45,164 bases of DNA from an uncultured Lachnospiraceae bacterium (GCA_946631295.1 CAMOZY010000014.1:1-45164), one strand, 5' to 3'; positions 35,090 to 44,454 are shown, counted from the stretch's first letter. Notes: generated by a model from the sequence alone, not told the origin. Translations and numbers: made by a program.

Positions 35090-35562
35090 ATCTCCATATC
35101 CTCTATACAGCGTGTTTCCGGAATACCTGCAGACAGTGCTCCCCTCTTGGCCATCTTGTCCGCTATCTCGTTGTACTTAACACCGGTGTGAGCCTCGACC
35201 TTATGAAATGATATATCGATCCTGCTCATCCAGCCCTTCATTGCCATGGCATACGATCTTGTCAGATCATTCTTGCTCTTCCACGCACCCGTCACCCAGC
35301 ACTCTATTCCGGCGTAATCATAATAGATCTCTATAGCCCTGTATCCGCTCTTGATAGCACACAGAACGGCATTCATCGCACCGAGCATCTCACCCGTGAC
35401 ATTTCTCTGCTTTGCGTTCTCAGGGTCATTTCCGCTTCCGCATAAAACCCTTACAGTTCCATCCTCCGGCAGAAAAACACACCCGAATGAATACACTCCG
35501 GTTTCAACGGAAAAGCTTCCATCCACATATGCTGTTATGGTCTTATCATTCGTTGCTGTCAC
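35071..35562 (-). CDS. rnhA: Ribonuclease HI family protein
   Basis: A 163-residue RNase H fold with all four catalytic acidic positions: YVDGSF (Asp14), GEMLGAM (Glu), IYYDYAGIE (Asp) and ADKMAKR following AHTGVKYNEIAD (Asp). HTGVKYNE carries the histidine loop near the active site. It should cleave RNA in RNA-DNA hybrids. The start is a GTG at 35560-35562 overlapping the EAL gene by 17 bases; the end overlaps the pseudouridine synthase gene by 19. Compact and without the N-terminal hybrid-binding domain of some Firmicute homologues. Confidence 0.92.
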   Translation of the reverse strand: MTATNDKTITAYVDGSFSVETGVYSFGCVFLPEDGTVRVLCGSGNDPENAKQRNVTGEMLGAMNAVLCAIKSGYRAIEIYYDYAGIECWVTGAWKSKNDLTRSYAMAMKGWMSRIDISFHKVEAHTGVKYNEIADKMAKRGALSAGIPETRCIEDMEIWTQEK

Positions 35563-38506
35563 TTATCTCTTCAACTCCGATGATCAGTTTTTCCACACCG
35601 TCTTCAAGCAATTTCGCAGCCTTAAGGCAAACCCGGCTCATTCCCCTGCCAAGCAGTATGTGGTACTTTATCGAATACATTCCGGTTTCATCTATTTTTT
35701 TCAGAATGATATCTTTCCTGAAATTCTCACAAAAATGCTCATAATCTTCCTCGAGGATGATATTTTTCACATCCTCAATAGCACTCTCGAAAAAATCCGT
35801 TCCAAAGGTTTTAGTATCAAGAGCAAAAAAGTCTTCGGATGCGTTGTACAGATAATAATCATCTGTAACAGGATCAACAGTGTAAAATGCAATAAAAGAT
35901 CCTGACAAAGCCATCATCCTTGAGAAGATTATCGCATCCTCTTCTGCCTTGTGTATTTCCTGCTGCTGACGGATCTGGGCATCCACATCACTTACTCCTA
36001 TCAGAAGATGCTTTTTATCCTTCGTCAACACAGCCTTAAGATTTGCATACAGCGGTTCGCCGTTTATGATAAGTCTGTAAATGATCGAATAGCAGCCTTC
36101 GTTTTCTATGGACTTCAGCAGATTCTCCCTGGTAAAGGACGCAATAAACCGGTCACGGTCATCTTTATGTATGACCTTCAGAGAATCCTTACAGCTGCTT
36201 TCGAAAAAGTCCCTTCCGTTTCGCTCAACAGACATATCAAGCCCGTCAGAATCCGGAATAAATTCCGTGTATTCCTCGGTATCCAGATCCACATAATAGA
36301 GATTTAAATAGTCTACTGAAAGAGCCCGGGCAATTTTTCCGAAAGAAACAGCTTCTATGCCTTTAGGCTTTTCCCTGACATCAAGGAGCACAAATGCCAC
36401 AGCCTTTGTTCCCGTCACGGAATTGACCGCAATTCTCCTGAAAAGCAGATTTGCTCTGTATTTCTTATCAAGCGAGCGCTCCTCAATGATCTGGCCTCCT
36501 TTATCTGCACATTCCAGCATAATATCAAGGAAATTTTCCCTGTATTCTCCGCTAAATACAGAAAAAGGAATTCTCTTCGAAACATCTTCTATCAGGAAAA
36601 TCTTTTTGAGAGATTTCTGATATGACTTATTGCATCGGATAATTGAAATATCACTGTCCGTGACCTCATATATAGCCATCGGAAGGGTATTGAAATAGTC
36701 AGCATGGACCGAATCATCTGAAACCGCAGCCAGATTATAAAGATTAATACGACCTATCGCCGCATAATAATCTGATTCGAGGGGATTTTCAAATCCGATC
36801 TGCGTTCCTTTATCATATCTGTCGAGGATCTGTTCAGCCGATACAGGTTTGCAGAAATAGTAGCCCTGCATCTTGGTTGCACCGACCTCTCTCAAAAAAT
36901 TCACCTGTTCCTCAGTCTCAACACCTTCAACAACCACTTCCATATTGAGATTGAGAGCCATGTTTATAAGTTCACTAATGATAACGCGGCTCTTTTTCGT
37001 CTTATCAAAGCTCCTCATGAAAGTCATATCGAGCTTGATAGTGCTGAATCCTATCTGCTGAAGGATATCAGGTGATGAATAACCCGTTCCGTAATCGTCC
37101 ATCCAGACACTGAATCCAAGATCATTTAACAGATCAACCTGTTGGCTAAGGTATTCTATATCGTCCCCGACTGCACTTTCAGTGATCTCAACGGTAATCT
37201 TGTCCCTGCCTACACCGGAGTCATCCACACGTCTTCTGATTTCTTCCACAACATCGCACATTTCAAAATCATTACGTGATATATTGATGGAGCAGGGTAC
37301 AATGTGAAATCCCTTTTCTTTAAAGAGCTTCATTCTTTCGAGCATTCTGTCCAGAACATAAAGATCCAGCTTATATAAAAGCCTGGACTCCTCAAGAACA
37401 GGAATGAAATCTCCCGGAGACATAAATCCCATAACAGGATCTATCCATCTGGCAAGAGCCTCCTCATCGCATACATATCCGCTTACAGAGCGGACGATGG
37501 GCTGGTAATAAACCTGTATCCATCCGTTTTCAAGCGCTTTATCAAGATTTTCGATTATATAATGGCGGAGCTGTGAAGCCTTTAAAAGATCCTCCGTAAA
37601 ATATGTAAATGATGATTCGGCAACCTTACGCTTTGAATCGCATGCGAGTTTTGCCCTGTCGCAGGCAACACCTATAGATACAACTTCGTCGGTCTTTTTA
37701 TATATTCCAACCCTGATGAAAAGAGATTTTCCGTCATTAACAGTTTTGAATTCTTCAAAGATCTCATTCAGTGTCTGTTCAACACCGTCATGACGGGTGA
37801 TAGCAATAAAATGATCGCCGCTGAGTCTGGAACAGTTGATATTTGAAAAATGTGATGAAAGGATCCTGGCAAGTCCGACTATGAGTTTATCTCCCTCGGC
37901 AAAACCATTCCGAAGGTTATAACCCTTCATATCATTGAGGTCAAAATACAGAAGGACCGGTGTATCTCCCCTTTCAAAAATATCATCCCTTGTCCTGGTA
38001 GCCAGCTTAAAGAAGTAATTCATGTTGGGAAGACCGGTCATTGGATCATAGCCCTGTTCGCTGACATTTTCGTTCTGTATAAGCAGATGTTCCATTGCCT
38101 GTTCGAACAGATGCTTATTCTCATCACTGTAAGGACCTTCATCCGAATACCAGACCACGGCAAGCTGCTCTCCGGTGGGCGTGTTTACATGTTTTCCCCT
38201 GGCATGGAGAATATGATAACCGCTCTTTGTCATGGTTCTGTAGACGATATTGAAATCGCCTTTTCCCGAAGCAAATTCTATGACCGCATTGCCGAGTCTT
38301 GCTACATCATCAGGATGATCAACATCATACAGATGGTTTTCCATCTGATCATAAGCCTGTTCTCTGTCCAGTCCCACAATCTCACATAAACCATCGGTTA
38401 TAATATGAGTAACAACCCTGTTATCCAAAAACTGAAAGATTGCAAAGGGCACACAGCTGCTTTCAAGGATCTCTTTTGTTTTTTTATCAAATACGTATTT
38501 TTCCAA
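35546..38506 (-). CDS. c-di-GMP phosphodiesterase-like protein: PAS, degenerate GGDEF, EAL and duplicated C-terminal sensor
   Basis: A 986-residue cytoplasmic signalling protein. Residues about 18-125 are PAS-like. The GGDEF domain (about 155-305) has SGDHF (229-233) instead of GGDEF, so it is probably catalytically dead and regulatory. The EAL domain (about 320-565) looks active: EALARW (349-354), NISRNDFE, EITESAVG, DDYGTGYSS, LDMTFMRS and EGVETEEQV with GYYFCKPV. After EAL comes a further PAS-like region and two related copies (about 735-845 and 872-982), each with (Y/F)Y(V/T)D...DFFES...(I/V)...L(K/L)I...E.GMYSI.Y or GCYSI.Y. The start is a TTG at 38504-38506 with GAGGGG eight bases upstream. 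It heads the operon with rnhA, a pseudouridine synthase, ligA and metA. Confidence 0.88.
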   Translation of the reverse strand: MEKYVFDKKTKEILESSCVPFAIFQFLDNRVVTHIITDGLCEIVGLDREQAYDQMENHLYDVDHPDDVARLGNAVIEFASGKGDFNIVYRTMTKSGYHILHARGKHVNTPTGEQLAVVWYSDEGPYSDENKHLFEQAMEHLLIQNENVSEQGYDPMTGLPNMNYFFKLATRTRDDIFERGDTPVLLYFDLNDMKGYNLRNGFAEGDKLIVGLARILSSHFSNINCSRLSGDHFIAITRHDGVEQTLNEIFEEFKTVNDGKSLFIRVGIYKKTDEVVSIGVACDRAKLACDSKRKVAESSFTYFTEDLLKASQLRHYIIENLDKALENGWIQVYYQPIVRSVSGYVCDEEALARWIDPVMGFMSPGDFIPVLEESRLLYKLDLYVLDRMLERMKLFKEKGFHIVPCSINISRNDFEMCDVVEEIRRRVDDSGVGRDKITVEITESAVGDDIEYLSQQVDLLNDLGFSVWMDDYGTGYSSPDILQQIGFSTIKLDMTFMRSFDKTKKSRVIISELINMALNLNMEVVVEGVETEEQVNFLREVGATKMQGYYFCKPVSAEQILDRYDKGTQIGFENPLESDYYAAIGRINLYNLAAVSDDSVHADYFNTLPMAIYEVTDSDISIIRCNKSYQKSLKKIFLIEDVSKRIPFSVFSGEYRENFLDIMLECADKGGQIIEERSLDKKYRANLLFRRIAVNSVTGTKAVAFVLLDVREKPKGIEAVSFGKIARALSVDYLNLYYVDLDTEEYTEFIPDSDGLDMSVERNGRDFFESSCKDSLKVIHKDDRDRFIASFTRENLLKSIENEGCYSIIYRLIINGEPLYANLKAVLTKDKKHLLIGVSDVDAQIRQQQEIHKAEEDAIIFSRMMALSGSFIAFYTVDPVTDDYYLYNASEDFFALDTKTFGTDFFESAIEDVKNIILEEDYEHFCENFRKDIILKKIDETGMYSIKYHILLGRGMSRVCLKAAKLLEDGVEKLIIGVEEISDSNE

Positions 38507-38567
38507 TTCTTTTACCCCTCATTATCCCCTATAAAATAACTGAAAATACGCACAATATTACTCACAT

Positions 38568-38576
38568 ATTATATCA
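38568..38576 (-). promoter_or_regulatory. Extended -10 promoter of the EAL-rnhA-ligA-metA operon
   Basis: On the minus strand TGATATAAT (38576-38568) combines a perfect TATAAT with a TGn extension, about 60 bases upstream of the TTG start. No clear -35 box is visible (AGAACA at the right distance is poor), as is usual for extended -10 promoters. Confidence 0.5.
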
Positions 38577-38607
38577 TGGAACCCGCATGGTGTTCTACTT
38601 ATTGCAC

Positions 38608-38636
38608 AAAAAATCCCGCTCCGTTAAGGAGCGGGA
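38608..38636 (-). terminator. Intrinsic terminator of gdhA
   Basis: TCCCGCTCC / GGAGCGGGA stem (9 bp, 38614-38622 with 38628-38636), five-base loop, followed on the minus strand by six T. It begins 32 bases after the gdhA stop. Confidence 0.9.
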
Positions 38637-38668
38637 CTTTGTCATATCAATTATTTTGAAGCCCTGTA

Positions 38669-40033
<1,365 letters not shown>

Positions 40034-40043
40034 TCACTGGTTC

Positions 40044-40059
40044 GTTGCCGACCGGCAAC
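40044..40059. promoter_or_regulatory. Small hairpin/palindrome in the gdhA leader
   Basis: GTTGCC and GGCAAC pair around GACC, between the predicted transcription start and the gdhA ribosome binding site. It may be a leader hairpin or an operator; nothing else supports either. Confidence 0.35.
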
Positions 40060-40096
40060 CTGTTTTATGGATGTGGTTTTTTCAAAACCAAAAAAG

Positions 40097-40125
40097 ATAA
40101 TAGCACTTTAAATCGATAAAGTAAA
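40097..40125 (-). promoter_or_regulatory. Predicted sigma-A promoter of gdhA
   Basis: On the minus strand TTTACT (40125-40120), a 17-base spacer and TATTAT (40102-40097), about 82 bases before the gdhA ATG. Four and five of six positions match the consensus. The leader contains the GTTGCC/GGCAAC hairpin and a TGGTTTT/AAAACCA inverted repeat (about 40074-40090). Confidence 0.55.
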
Positions 40126-40207
40126 TACAAAGATACATGTATACAATTATTTTCTTGAAAAAATCATACTCTCGTAAATGAATCCGAACATGGAAAAAAC
40201 GGCACAC

Positions 40208-40245
40208 AAAAAAGCGAATCCCGCATAATAATGCAGAATCCGCTT
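40208..40245 (-). terminator. Intrinsic terminator of the tRNA-Arg/SH3-protein unit
   Basis: On the minus strand a 15-bp stem (40245-40231 with 40226-40212, three G-U pairs in RNA, no mismatch) with a four-base loop runs into a T tract ending at 40208. It begins 15 bases after the stop of the SH3 gene. Confidence 0.9.
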
Positions 40246-40260
40246 CATATATGTATTTAA

Positions 40261-41448
40261 TTAATCAAGTACGATCTCAAGGTACTGTGAGCTCAGATAT
40301 ACAACCTTATTGTTGTAAACAACCTCACACCATCCGTTCTCTTCCGATACCAGTCTGGCTGTTGTTCCCTTTGCAAACGATCCCATTATCATTCCGTCGG
40401 TGCTTGCAGTCGCTCTGATATTAAGTGTCTCGATAGCTGTTACGGTTCCTATGGTCTCAACAGTACTTATATCGATCTCAAGGGTCAGATATTCTGACTT
40501 AACATATCCGACTCTTCCGTCATAATTGATCTGTGACCAGCCGTTTCCTTTGATCTCGGTAACTTCAACGGACTGACCTCCGCGAAGCTGCCCCATGGTA
40601 TCTGCATTCATGGAATCCGACACGCGGACATTTACATTGGAATTGGCGGTTGCCATTCTGATCTCAGGTTCATCGCCTTCCTCAGGATCAGTCTCAATCT
40701 CAGGCATTTCTATTTCTTCGCCCGCATTCAGTGCTGCAAGCTTTTCACCCGCTTCAAGGCTGACTACCGAATCCAGTTCCTTCATATATGTCAGGAGCTC
40801 CGGTTTTGCCGTGATCCTGTCGTTATAATCTGTAGTTATCCTGTTACCGAGTTCAATAACATCATCACACGCAATGGCCCTTGTAACATAGTCATCCTCT
40901 TCCGCCGGAAGCTCTGAAGTGATGATGGTAAATGAACCGTCCGCATTTTTCCTGACATAGAAACCATCATATGCGGGAAGCGGATCTTCGGGATATTTAT
41001 CGAAGGTTACATTCGTGACCGCGAAAGCAATGACAGAAGAATCATCATATCCGGGAATGGTATAGATGTTCTGAAGCTCATAATCCAGATATCTGCTCTG
41101 CTCGGCCTTGACAAGTTTATCAAGCAGATCCAGCGAATCTATCATCGTCTCAAGTGTATCTACATCACCATTCGAGTGACACAGATAATATCCGCTGAAG
41201 AAATCCGAAAGGCCCGCATCGGTATTTTCCGTAAGAACTATCGGCACAGGTGTTTCTTCAACCACATCAGGCGTCTGTACATCTACAGGCTCCTGCACTG
41301 TGATCTCCGGAGCACTTGCTCTCCTGTCCCTTGCAGAAAGCGCCACATAAGTGACAATTGCCGATACAAGCATCAGGAAAACCGGTGCCACGACCTTTAT
41401 ATTGATCTGAACAAATGAAACTATTTTCTTGTAAAAATCCTTGTTCAT
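40261..41448 (-). CDS. Membrane-anchored protein with two bacterial SH3 domains
   Basis: A 395-residue protein with a short cytoplasmic start (MNKDFYKKIVSFVQIN), one membrane anchor (VVAPVFLMLVSAIVTYVAL) and a long outside part. The middle section (about 60-250) has no match I recognise, with an acidic Glu/Pro stretch near 250-265. Two SH3b domains end the protein: NVNVRVSDSMNADTMGQLRGGQ...GWSQINYDGRVGYVKSEYL and LNIRATASTDGMIMGSFAKGT...GWCEVVYNNKVVYLSSQYL. SH3b domains usually bind peptidoglycan, so a cell-wall role is likely. ATG 41446-41448 has GGAG five bases upstream; that site begins three bases after the 3' end of a tRNA gene. A longer open frame enters the tRNA and is not real. Confidence 0.85.
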   Translation of the reverse strand: MNKDFYKKIVSFVQINIKVVAPVFLMLVSAIVTYVALSARDRRASAPEITVQEPVDVQTPDVVEETPVPIVLTENTDAGLSDFFSGYYLCHSNGDVDTLETMIDSLDLLDKLVKAEQSRYLDYELQNIYTIPGYDDSSVIAFAVTNVTFDKYPEDPLPAYDGFYVRKNADGSFTIITSELPAEEDDYVTRAIACDDVIELGNRITTDYNDRITAKPELLTYMKELDSVVSLEAGEKLAALNAGEEIEMPEIETDPEEGDEPEIRMATANSNVNVRVSDSMNADTMGQLRGGQSVEVTEIKGNGWSQINYDGRVGYVKSEYLTLEIDISTVETIGTVTAIETLNIRATASTDGMIMGSFAKGTTARLVSEENGWCEVVYNNKVVYLSSQYLEIVLD

Positions 41449-41460
41449 CAAATCTCCATA

Positions 41461-41532
41461 TGCAGCCGACAGGAATCGAACCTGCATTAAAGGCGTCGGA
41501 GGCCTTCGTTCTATCCATTAGACTACGGCTGC
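41461..41532 (-). tRNA. tRNA-Arg (anticodon CCG)
   Basis: Read on the minus strand, the 7-bp acceptor stem is GCAGCCG/CGGCTGC, with discriminator A at 41461. The D arm is GTCTAATGGATAGAAC, the anticodon arm AAGGC-CTCCGAC-GCCTT (loop position 33 T, anticodon CCG), and the T arm CAGG-TTCGATT-CCTG. CCA is not encoded. It reads CGG, a rare Arg codon in AT-rich Firmicutes. A sigma-A promoter lies upstream and the SH3-protein gene follows 12 bases later without a terminator. Confidence 0.95.
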
Positions 41533-41575
41533 ATGTAATAAATATGATTGTTACAAAAATATTACAATCTTTGGA

Positions 41576-41604
41576 ATTTTACCATAAATAGCACGTAGTG
41601 TAAA
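41576..41604 (-). promoter_or_regulatory. Strong sigma-A promoter of the tRNA-Arg/SH3-protein unit
   Basis: On the minus strand TTTACA (41604-41599), a 17-base spacer and TAAAAT (41581-41576); five of six positions match at both boxes. It is 43 bases from the tRNA 5' end. An imperfect GATTGT/ACAATC inverted repeat lies around the predicted start (41547-41570). Confidence 0.75.
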
Positions 41605-41668
41605 GTTTTCTTAAGTCTCCGAACCCCTCTGCATCTTTAGTTTCCGAAGGTCGTGCAGTCTGTGCAGT

Positions 41669-42565
41669 TTACGATGCTATAGTGAGTTTTTGCGTTTCAC
41701 GGTTGAAATAATACAGCGAATCCGATAAAACATCCTGAGGCTCTAACTGACTTCTGTTTATGCAGTATATCATGTCCTTCAGGTATTCCGGATTCTCAAC
41801 ACCGCTGTCTGCCATCACTATCACTTCATGGACGGAACTGGGGATTATATACAGGTTTGTGCGTATCTTTTCCGACAGTTCTTCAAGCACTCCCGGGTAA
41901 AGGATGGAGGATGCGCCGTTGACCATTTTCGAATTGCTGACAACATATATGGGAGGAAAGTTTTCATACTGACAGAGCAGATCGGAACATCCCGGATTCA
42001 TCTCTTTCAATACCTCATTCATCTCCCTGCACTTAGCCGGCATGGATATCGGAGAATTCATGCGTGCATCCCTCATCAGTTCTTCAGCCCCCACTCTCCA
42101 CAGCTCCATATGTTTATTTCTTATAAGTATAGAGCCATCCGGCAATCCATCCATATCCAGCGAATAGTAAAATACAATATCAAGATCAAGGAAAGGAATA
42201 TGGGGTACATTTTTAAGCAATCCGCTGTTTCTCGATGTAGAGATCAGTTTATAATACAATCCCTTCTTTACCTTTTCGTAATCCATATAAAAATCCATGT
42301 CTATATCGGAATCAGGAACTGCCATAAAATAATCACTGACAAGTCTCTCACTTAAAGACTTAAGCCCTTCTCCTTTCAGATAACATTCATAATAGGATCT
42401 TAAGTATAATGTAGGCGAGAGATTTATATTTTCTTTGCGAATAACGAGTGCCTCCATTGAAACACCGTTATTCTTATCCACCTTAACTTCATCAACAATG
42501 TAACCCTTGCCAAGCAGTTTTTCTACTGCCTGCTTCATATTCCCGGAAAATTCTCTTATTTCCAT
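41669..42565 (-). CDS. DUF5688 family protein
   Basis: A 298-residue protein with the DUF5688 outline: VSMEALVIRKENINLSPTLYLRSYYECYLKGEGLKSLSERLVSDY early, PFLDLDIVFYY in the centre and a C-terminal part with PPIYVVSN, NGASSILYPGVLEEL, YIIPSSVHEVIVM and DSLYYFNRETQKL. The family is mostly seen in Lachnospiraceae and relatives; its function is not known. No signal peptide or membrane segment, so cytoplasmic. The ATG at 42563-42565 follows AAAGGAT. That site lies in one arm of a 14-bp inverted repeat whose other arm is at the end of efp (see repeat entry). Confidence 0.85.
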   Translation of the reverse strand: MEIREFSGNMKQAVEKLLGKGYIVDEVKVDKNNGVSMEALVIRKENINLSPTLYLRSYYECYLKGEGLKSLSERLVSDYFMAVPDSDIDMDFYMDYEKVKKGLYYKLISTSRNSGLLKNVPHIPFLDLDIVFYYSLDMDGLPDGSILIRNKHMELWRVGAEELMRDARMNSPISMPAKCREMNEVLKEMNPGCSDLLCQYENFPPIYVVSNSKMVNGASSILYPGVLEELSEKIRTNLYIIPSSVHEVIVMADSGVENPEYLKDMIYCINRSQLEPQDVLSDSLYYFNRETQKLTIAS

Positions 42566-42570
42566 AGATA

Positions 42571-42674
42571 TCCTTTCATAGCAACATTTTATGTTAAGGC
42601 TGCTTCATTCTCAGATACAACAAAAACAGCCACGCGACATCCGCATGGCTGTGATCTGCATTGCTATGAAAGGA
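42571..42674. repeat. 14-bp inverted repeat flanking the efp terminator
   Basis: TCCTTTCATAGCAA (42571-42584) and TTGCTATGAAAGGA (42661-42674) are exact complements, 76 bases apart, enclosing the efp terminator. On the minus strand the first arm follows the efp stop and the second contains the DUF5688 ribosome binding site (AAAGGA). Confidence 0.8.
42622..42652 (-). terminator. Intrinsic terminator of efp
   Basis: On the minus strand ACAGCCATGCG / CGCGTGGCTGT forms an 11-bp stem (one G-U pair) with a five-base loop, then five T. It lies 28 bases after the efp stop. Confidence 0.9.
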
Positions 42675-42679
42675 ACGTA

Positions 42680-43237
42680 TCATACTCTTGAGAGATACTC
42701 TCCGGTTCTGGTATCGATCTTGATCTTATCACCGGTCTCAACAAAGAGAGGTACTGCAACCTGTGCACCGGTCTCAACGATAGCGGGCTTGCTTGCACCG
42801 GTAGCGGTGTCACCCTTGAATCCGGGCTCGGTCTCGGTGATCTCGAGCTCTACAAAGAGAGGAGGCTCGATTGAGAATGCATTACCGTTGTGAGAACAAA
42901 CCTTGCAGATATCGTTCTCTTTAACGAACTTGAGGGCATCCCCTACAAGATCGCCGGTAAGCTGAACCTGATCATATGTCTCGGTATCCATAAAGGTGTA
43001 AAGTTCGCCATCCTTGTACAGATACTGCATATCCTTTCTGTCTATATGAGCCTGAGGGCATTTCTCAGTGGGACGGAAGGTACGCTCTACAACGCCACCG
43101 TTCTTGATGTCCTTAAGCTTGGTACGGACAAATGCCGCTCCCTTGCCGGGCTTAACATGCTGGAAATCGATGATCTGATAAACGGAATTATCAAGTTCGA
43201 TGGTAATGCCGTTTCTGAAGTCACCTGCAGAAATCAT
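42680..43237 (-). CDS. efp: Translation elongation factor P
   Basis: A 185-residue elongation factor P with the three family domains: [37 protein letters not shown] (Lys32 at the tip of the PGKGAAF loop), the OB fold [19 protein letters not shown], and the C-terminal [12 protein letters not shown]...[23 protein letters not shown]. It relieves stalling at polyproline stretches in the ribosome. Lys32 is the residue modified in some bacteria; no epmA or epmB is nearby, consistent with Firmicutes that use other or no modification. A predicted promoter lies 45-73 bases upstream. Start ATG 43235-43237 has AGGAGG. Confidence 0.97.
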   Translation of the reverse strand: MISAGDFRNGITIELDNSVYQIIDFQHVKPGKGAAFVRTKLKDIKNGGVVERTFRPTEKCPQAHIDRKDMQYLYKDGELYTFMDTETYDQVQLTGDLVGDALKFVKENDICKVCSHNGNAFSIEPPLFVELEITETEPGFKGDTATGASKPAIVETGAQVAVPLFVETGDKIKIDTRTGEYLSRV

Positions 43238-43281
43238 AAATAAAACCTCCTACTAAACTTAAGCCAAAATAATCCTCGAAT

Positions 43282-43310
43282 ATCTTACATTAAAAGGTTA
43301 AGGATTTCAA
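43282..43310 (-). promoter_or_regulatory. Predicted sigma-A promoter of efp
   Basis: On the minus strand TTGAAA (43310-43305), a 17-base spacer and TAAGAT (43287-43282), between the aroQ stop and efp. Five and four of six positions match. A short TGTGAT/ATCACA hairpin (about 43321-43337) just upstream may help end aroQ transcription. Confidence 0.55.
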
Positions 43311-43339
43311 CAAATTTATTTTGTGATCTGATATCACAT

Positions 43340-43777
43340 TCATTTTTTATGATCTATTATCACATCAATGGCTTCAAGATATCCGTCAAAACCCTTACCA
43401 TAGATCTGATGATCACAGGCGGGTGCGGTAACGGATACTTTTCGGAAATCCTCCCTCGACTGGATATCCGAAATATGCACCTCAACCTTTACAGGTTCTT
43501 CAAGGCTCTTAAGAGCATCATGAATTGCATAACTGTAATGCGTGTATGCTCCGGGATTGATGACTATGCCGTCTTCTCCGTCAAAATACGCCTGCTGCAG
43601 CCTGTCTATTATGGCTCCCTCATGATTGGACTGGAAAAAGCTCACTTCCACTCCTTTCCCCCGGGCATGTTCTTCGATCATCTTAAGCAGGTAGTCGTAA
43701 TCCCTGTCGCCGTATATCTTCTTTTCCCTGATTCCGAGAAAATTGAGATTTGGTCCGTTTATAACCAGTATCTTCAT
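43340..43777 (-). CDS. aroQ: 3-Dehydroquinate dehydratase, type II
   Basis: A 145-residue type II dehydroquinase. The family pattern is clear: ILVINGPNLNFLGIRE with the catalytic Asn, the lid (KKIYGDRDYDYL; Tyr as catalytic base), SNHEGAIIDRLQ, INPGAYTHYSYAIHDAL, VEVHISDIQSREDFRK (His) and GKGFDGYLEAI. It forms 3-dehydroshikimate in the shikimate pathway. ATG 43775-43777 has GGAG ten bases upstream. It ends the aroE-aroK-aroQ cluster, 110 bases after aroK, separated by tandem repeats. Confidence 0.96.
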   Translation of the reverse strand: MKILVINGPNLNFLGIREKKIYGDRDYDYLLKMIEEHARGKGVEVSFFQSNHEGAIIDRLQQAYFDGEDGIVINPGAYTHYSYAIHDALKSLEEPVKVEVHISDIQSREDFRKVSVTAPACDHQIYGKGFDGYLEAIDVIIDHKK

Positions 43778-43796
43778 CCGTTCTTATCTCCGTTTC

Positions 43797-43904
43797 TGAA
43801 CTTAAGGTATTTTCCGTCTGATACTATGGTATATTTCATCTGTTCCTACGGTATATCCATCCGATCCTATATATGTTCCAGCTGATCCTAAGGTATATTC
43901 CATC
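43797..43904. repeat. Five degenerate 21-22-bp tandem repeats spanning the aroK end and the aroK-aroQ gap
   Basis: Units at 43797-43818, 43819-43840, 43841-43861, 43862-43882 and 43883-43904 share the pattern TGATCCTA-GGTATATTCCATC with a few changes each. The last unit covers the final codons and stop of aroK; the rest lie in the gap before aroQ. Confidence 0.75.
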
Positions 43905-44454
43905 CGGATTCCCTAAGCCTGTTTATCACATCCTGCATTACATCTTCTCTTTCGGTAGCGCCTGTGTCAACAATTATGTCTGCGCACCTTTCATATGCAG
44001 GAAGACGCTGTGCCATAAGACTTTTGATCCTGCCAAGAGGATCTTCGCACTGCAAAAGAGGCCTTGTAGTATCTCCCTTCAGTCTTTCGTAAACCGCCTC
44101 GGGAGTGATGCGAAGATATACAACAGTTCCGCACATCTTGATAAGCGGCTGGTTCTGAAGCTGTACAGGAGTGCCTCCGCCAAGCGAATAGATCTTGGGT
44201 GAACTGTCATCCCTTATCGATCTCAAGACTTCCGTTTCGGTCATCCTGAAAAAGCTCTCACCCTTTGTCCTGAAAATGTCAGAAACGGACATCCCCTCTT
44301 TTGCTTCGATCATTTTGTCCGTATCGCAGAATGCTCTCTGAAGCTTATAGGAAAGTCCTCTTCCTATCGAAGTCTTTCCGCTTCCCATAAAGCCTATCAG
44401 TATAAGATGCGGTCCCTTTTTATATTCTCTGTTTTTCTTATGCTTATCGCCCAT
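43888..44454 (-). CDS. aroK: Shikimate kinase
   Basis: A 188-residue P-loop kinase that phosphorylates shikimate. Walker A is GFMGSGKTS, followed by FCDTDKMIEAKEGMSVSDIFRTKGESFFR (shikimate-binding Asp and Arg), SLGGGTPVQ (Gly triplet) and the lid/Arg region TTRPLL. The start ATG overlaps the aroE stop (TGATG). The end lies inside the first copy of the tandem repeats, so its last six or seven residues (GWNIP) come from repeat sequence and may vary between strains. Confidence 0.94.
   Translation of the reverse strand: MGDKHKKNREYKKGPHLILIGFMGSGKTSIGRGLSYKLQRAFCDTDKMIEAKEGMSVSDIFRTKGESFFRMTETEVLRSIRDDSSPKIYSLGGGTPVQLQNQPLIKMCGTVVYLRITPEAVYERLKGDTTRPLLQCEDPLGRIKSLMAQRLPAYERCADIIVDTGATEREDVMQDVINRLRESGWNIP

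Noticed and set aside
41449-41518. N-terminal extension of the SH3 protein through the tRNA
   Set aside because: The sequence there folds as a complete tRNA-Arg, and a good ribosome binding site serves the ATG at 41446-41448.
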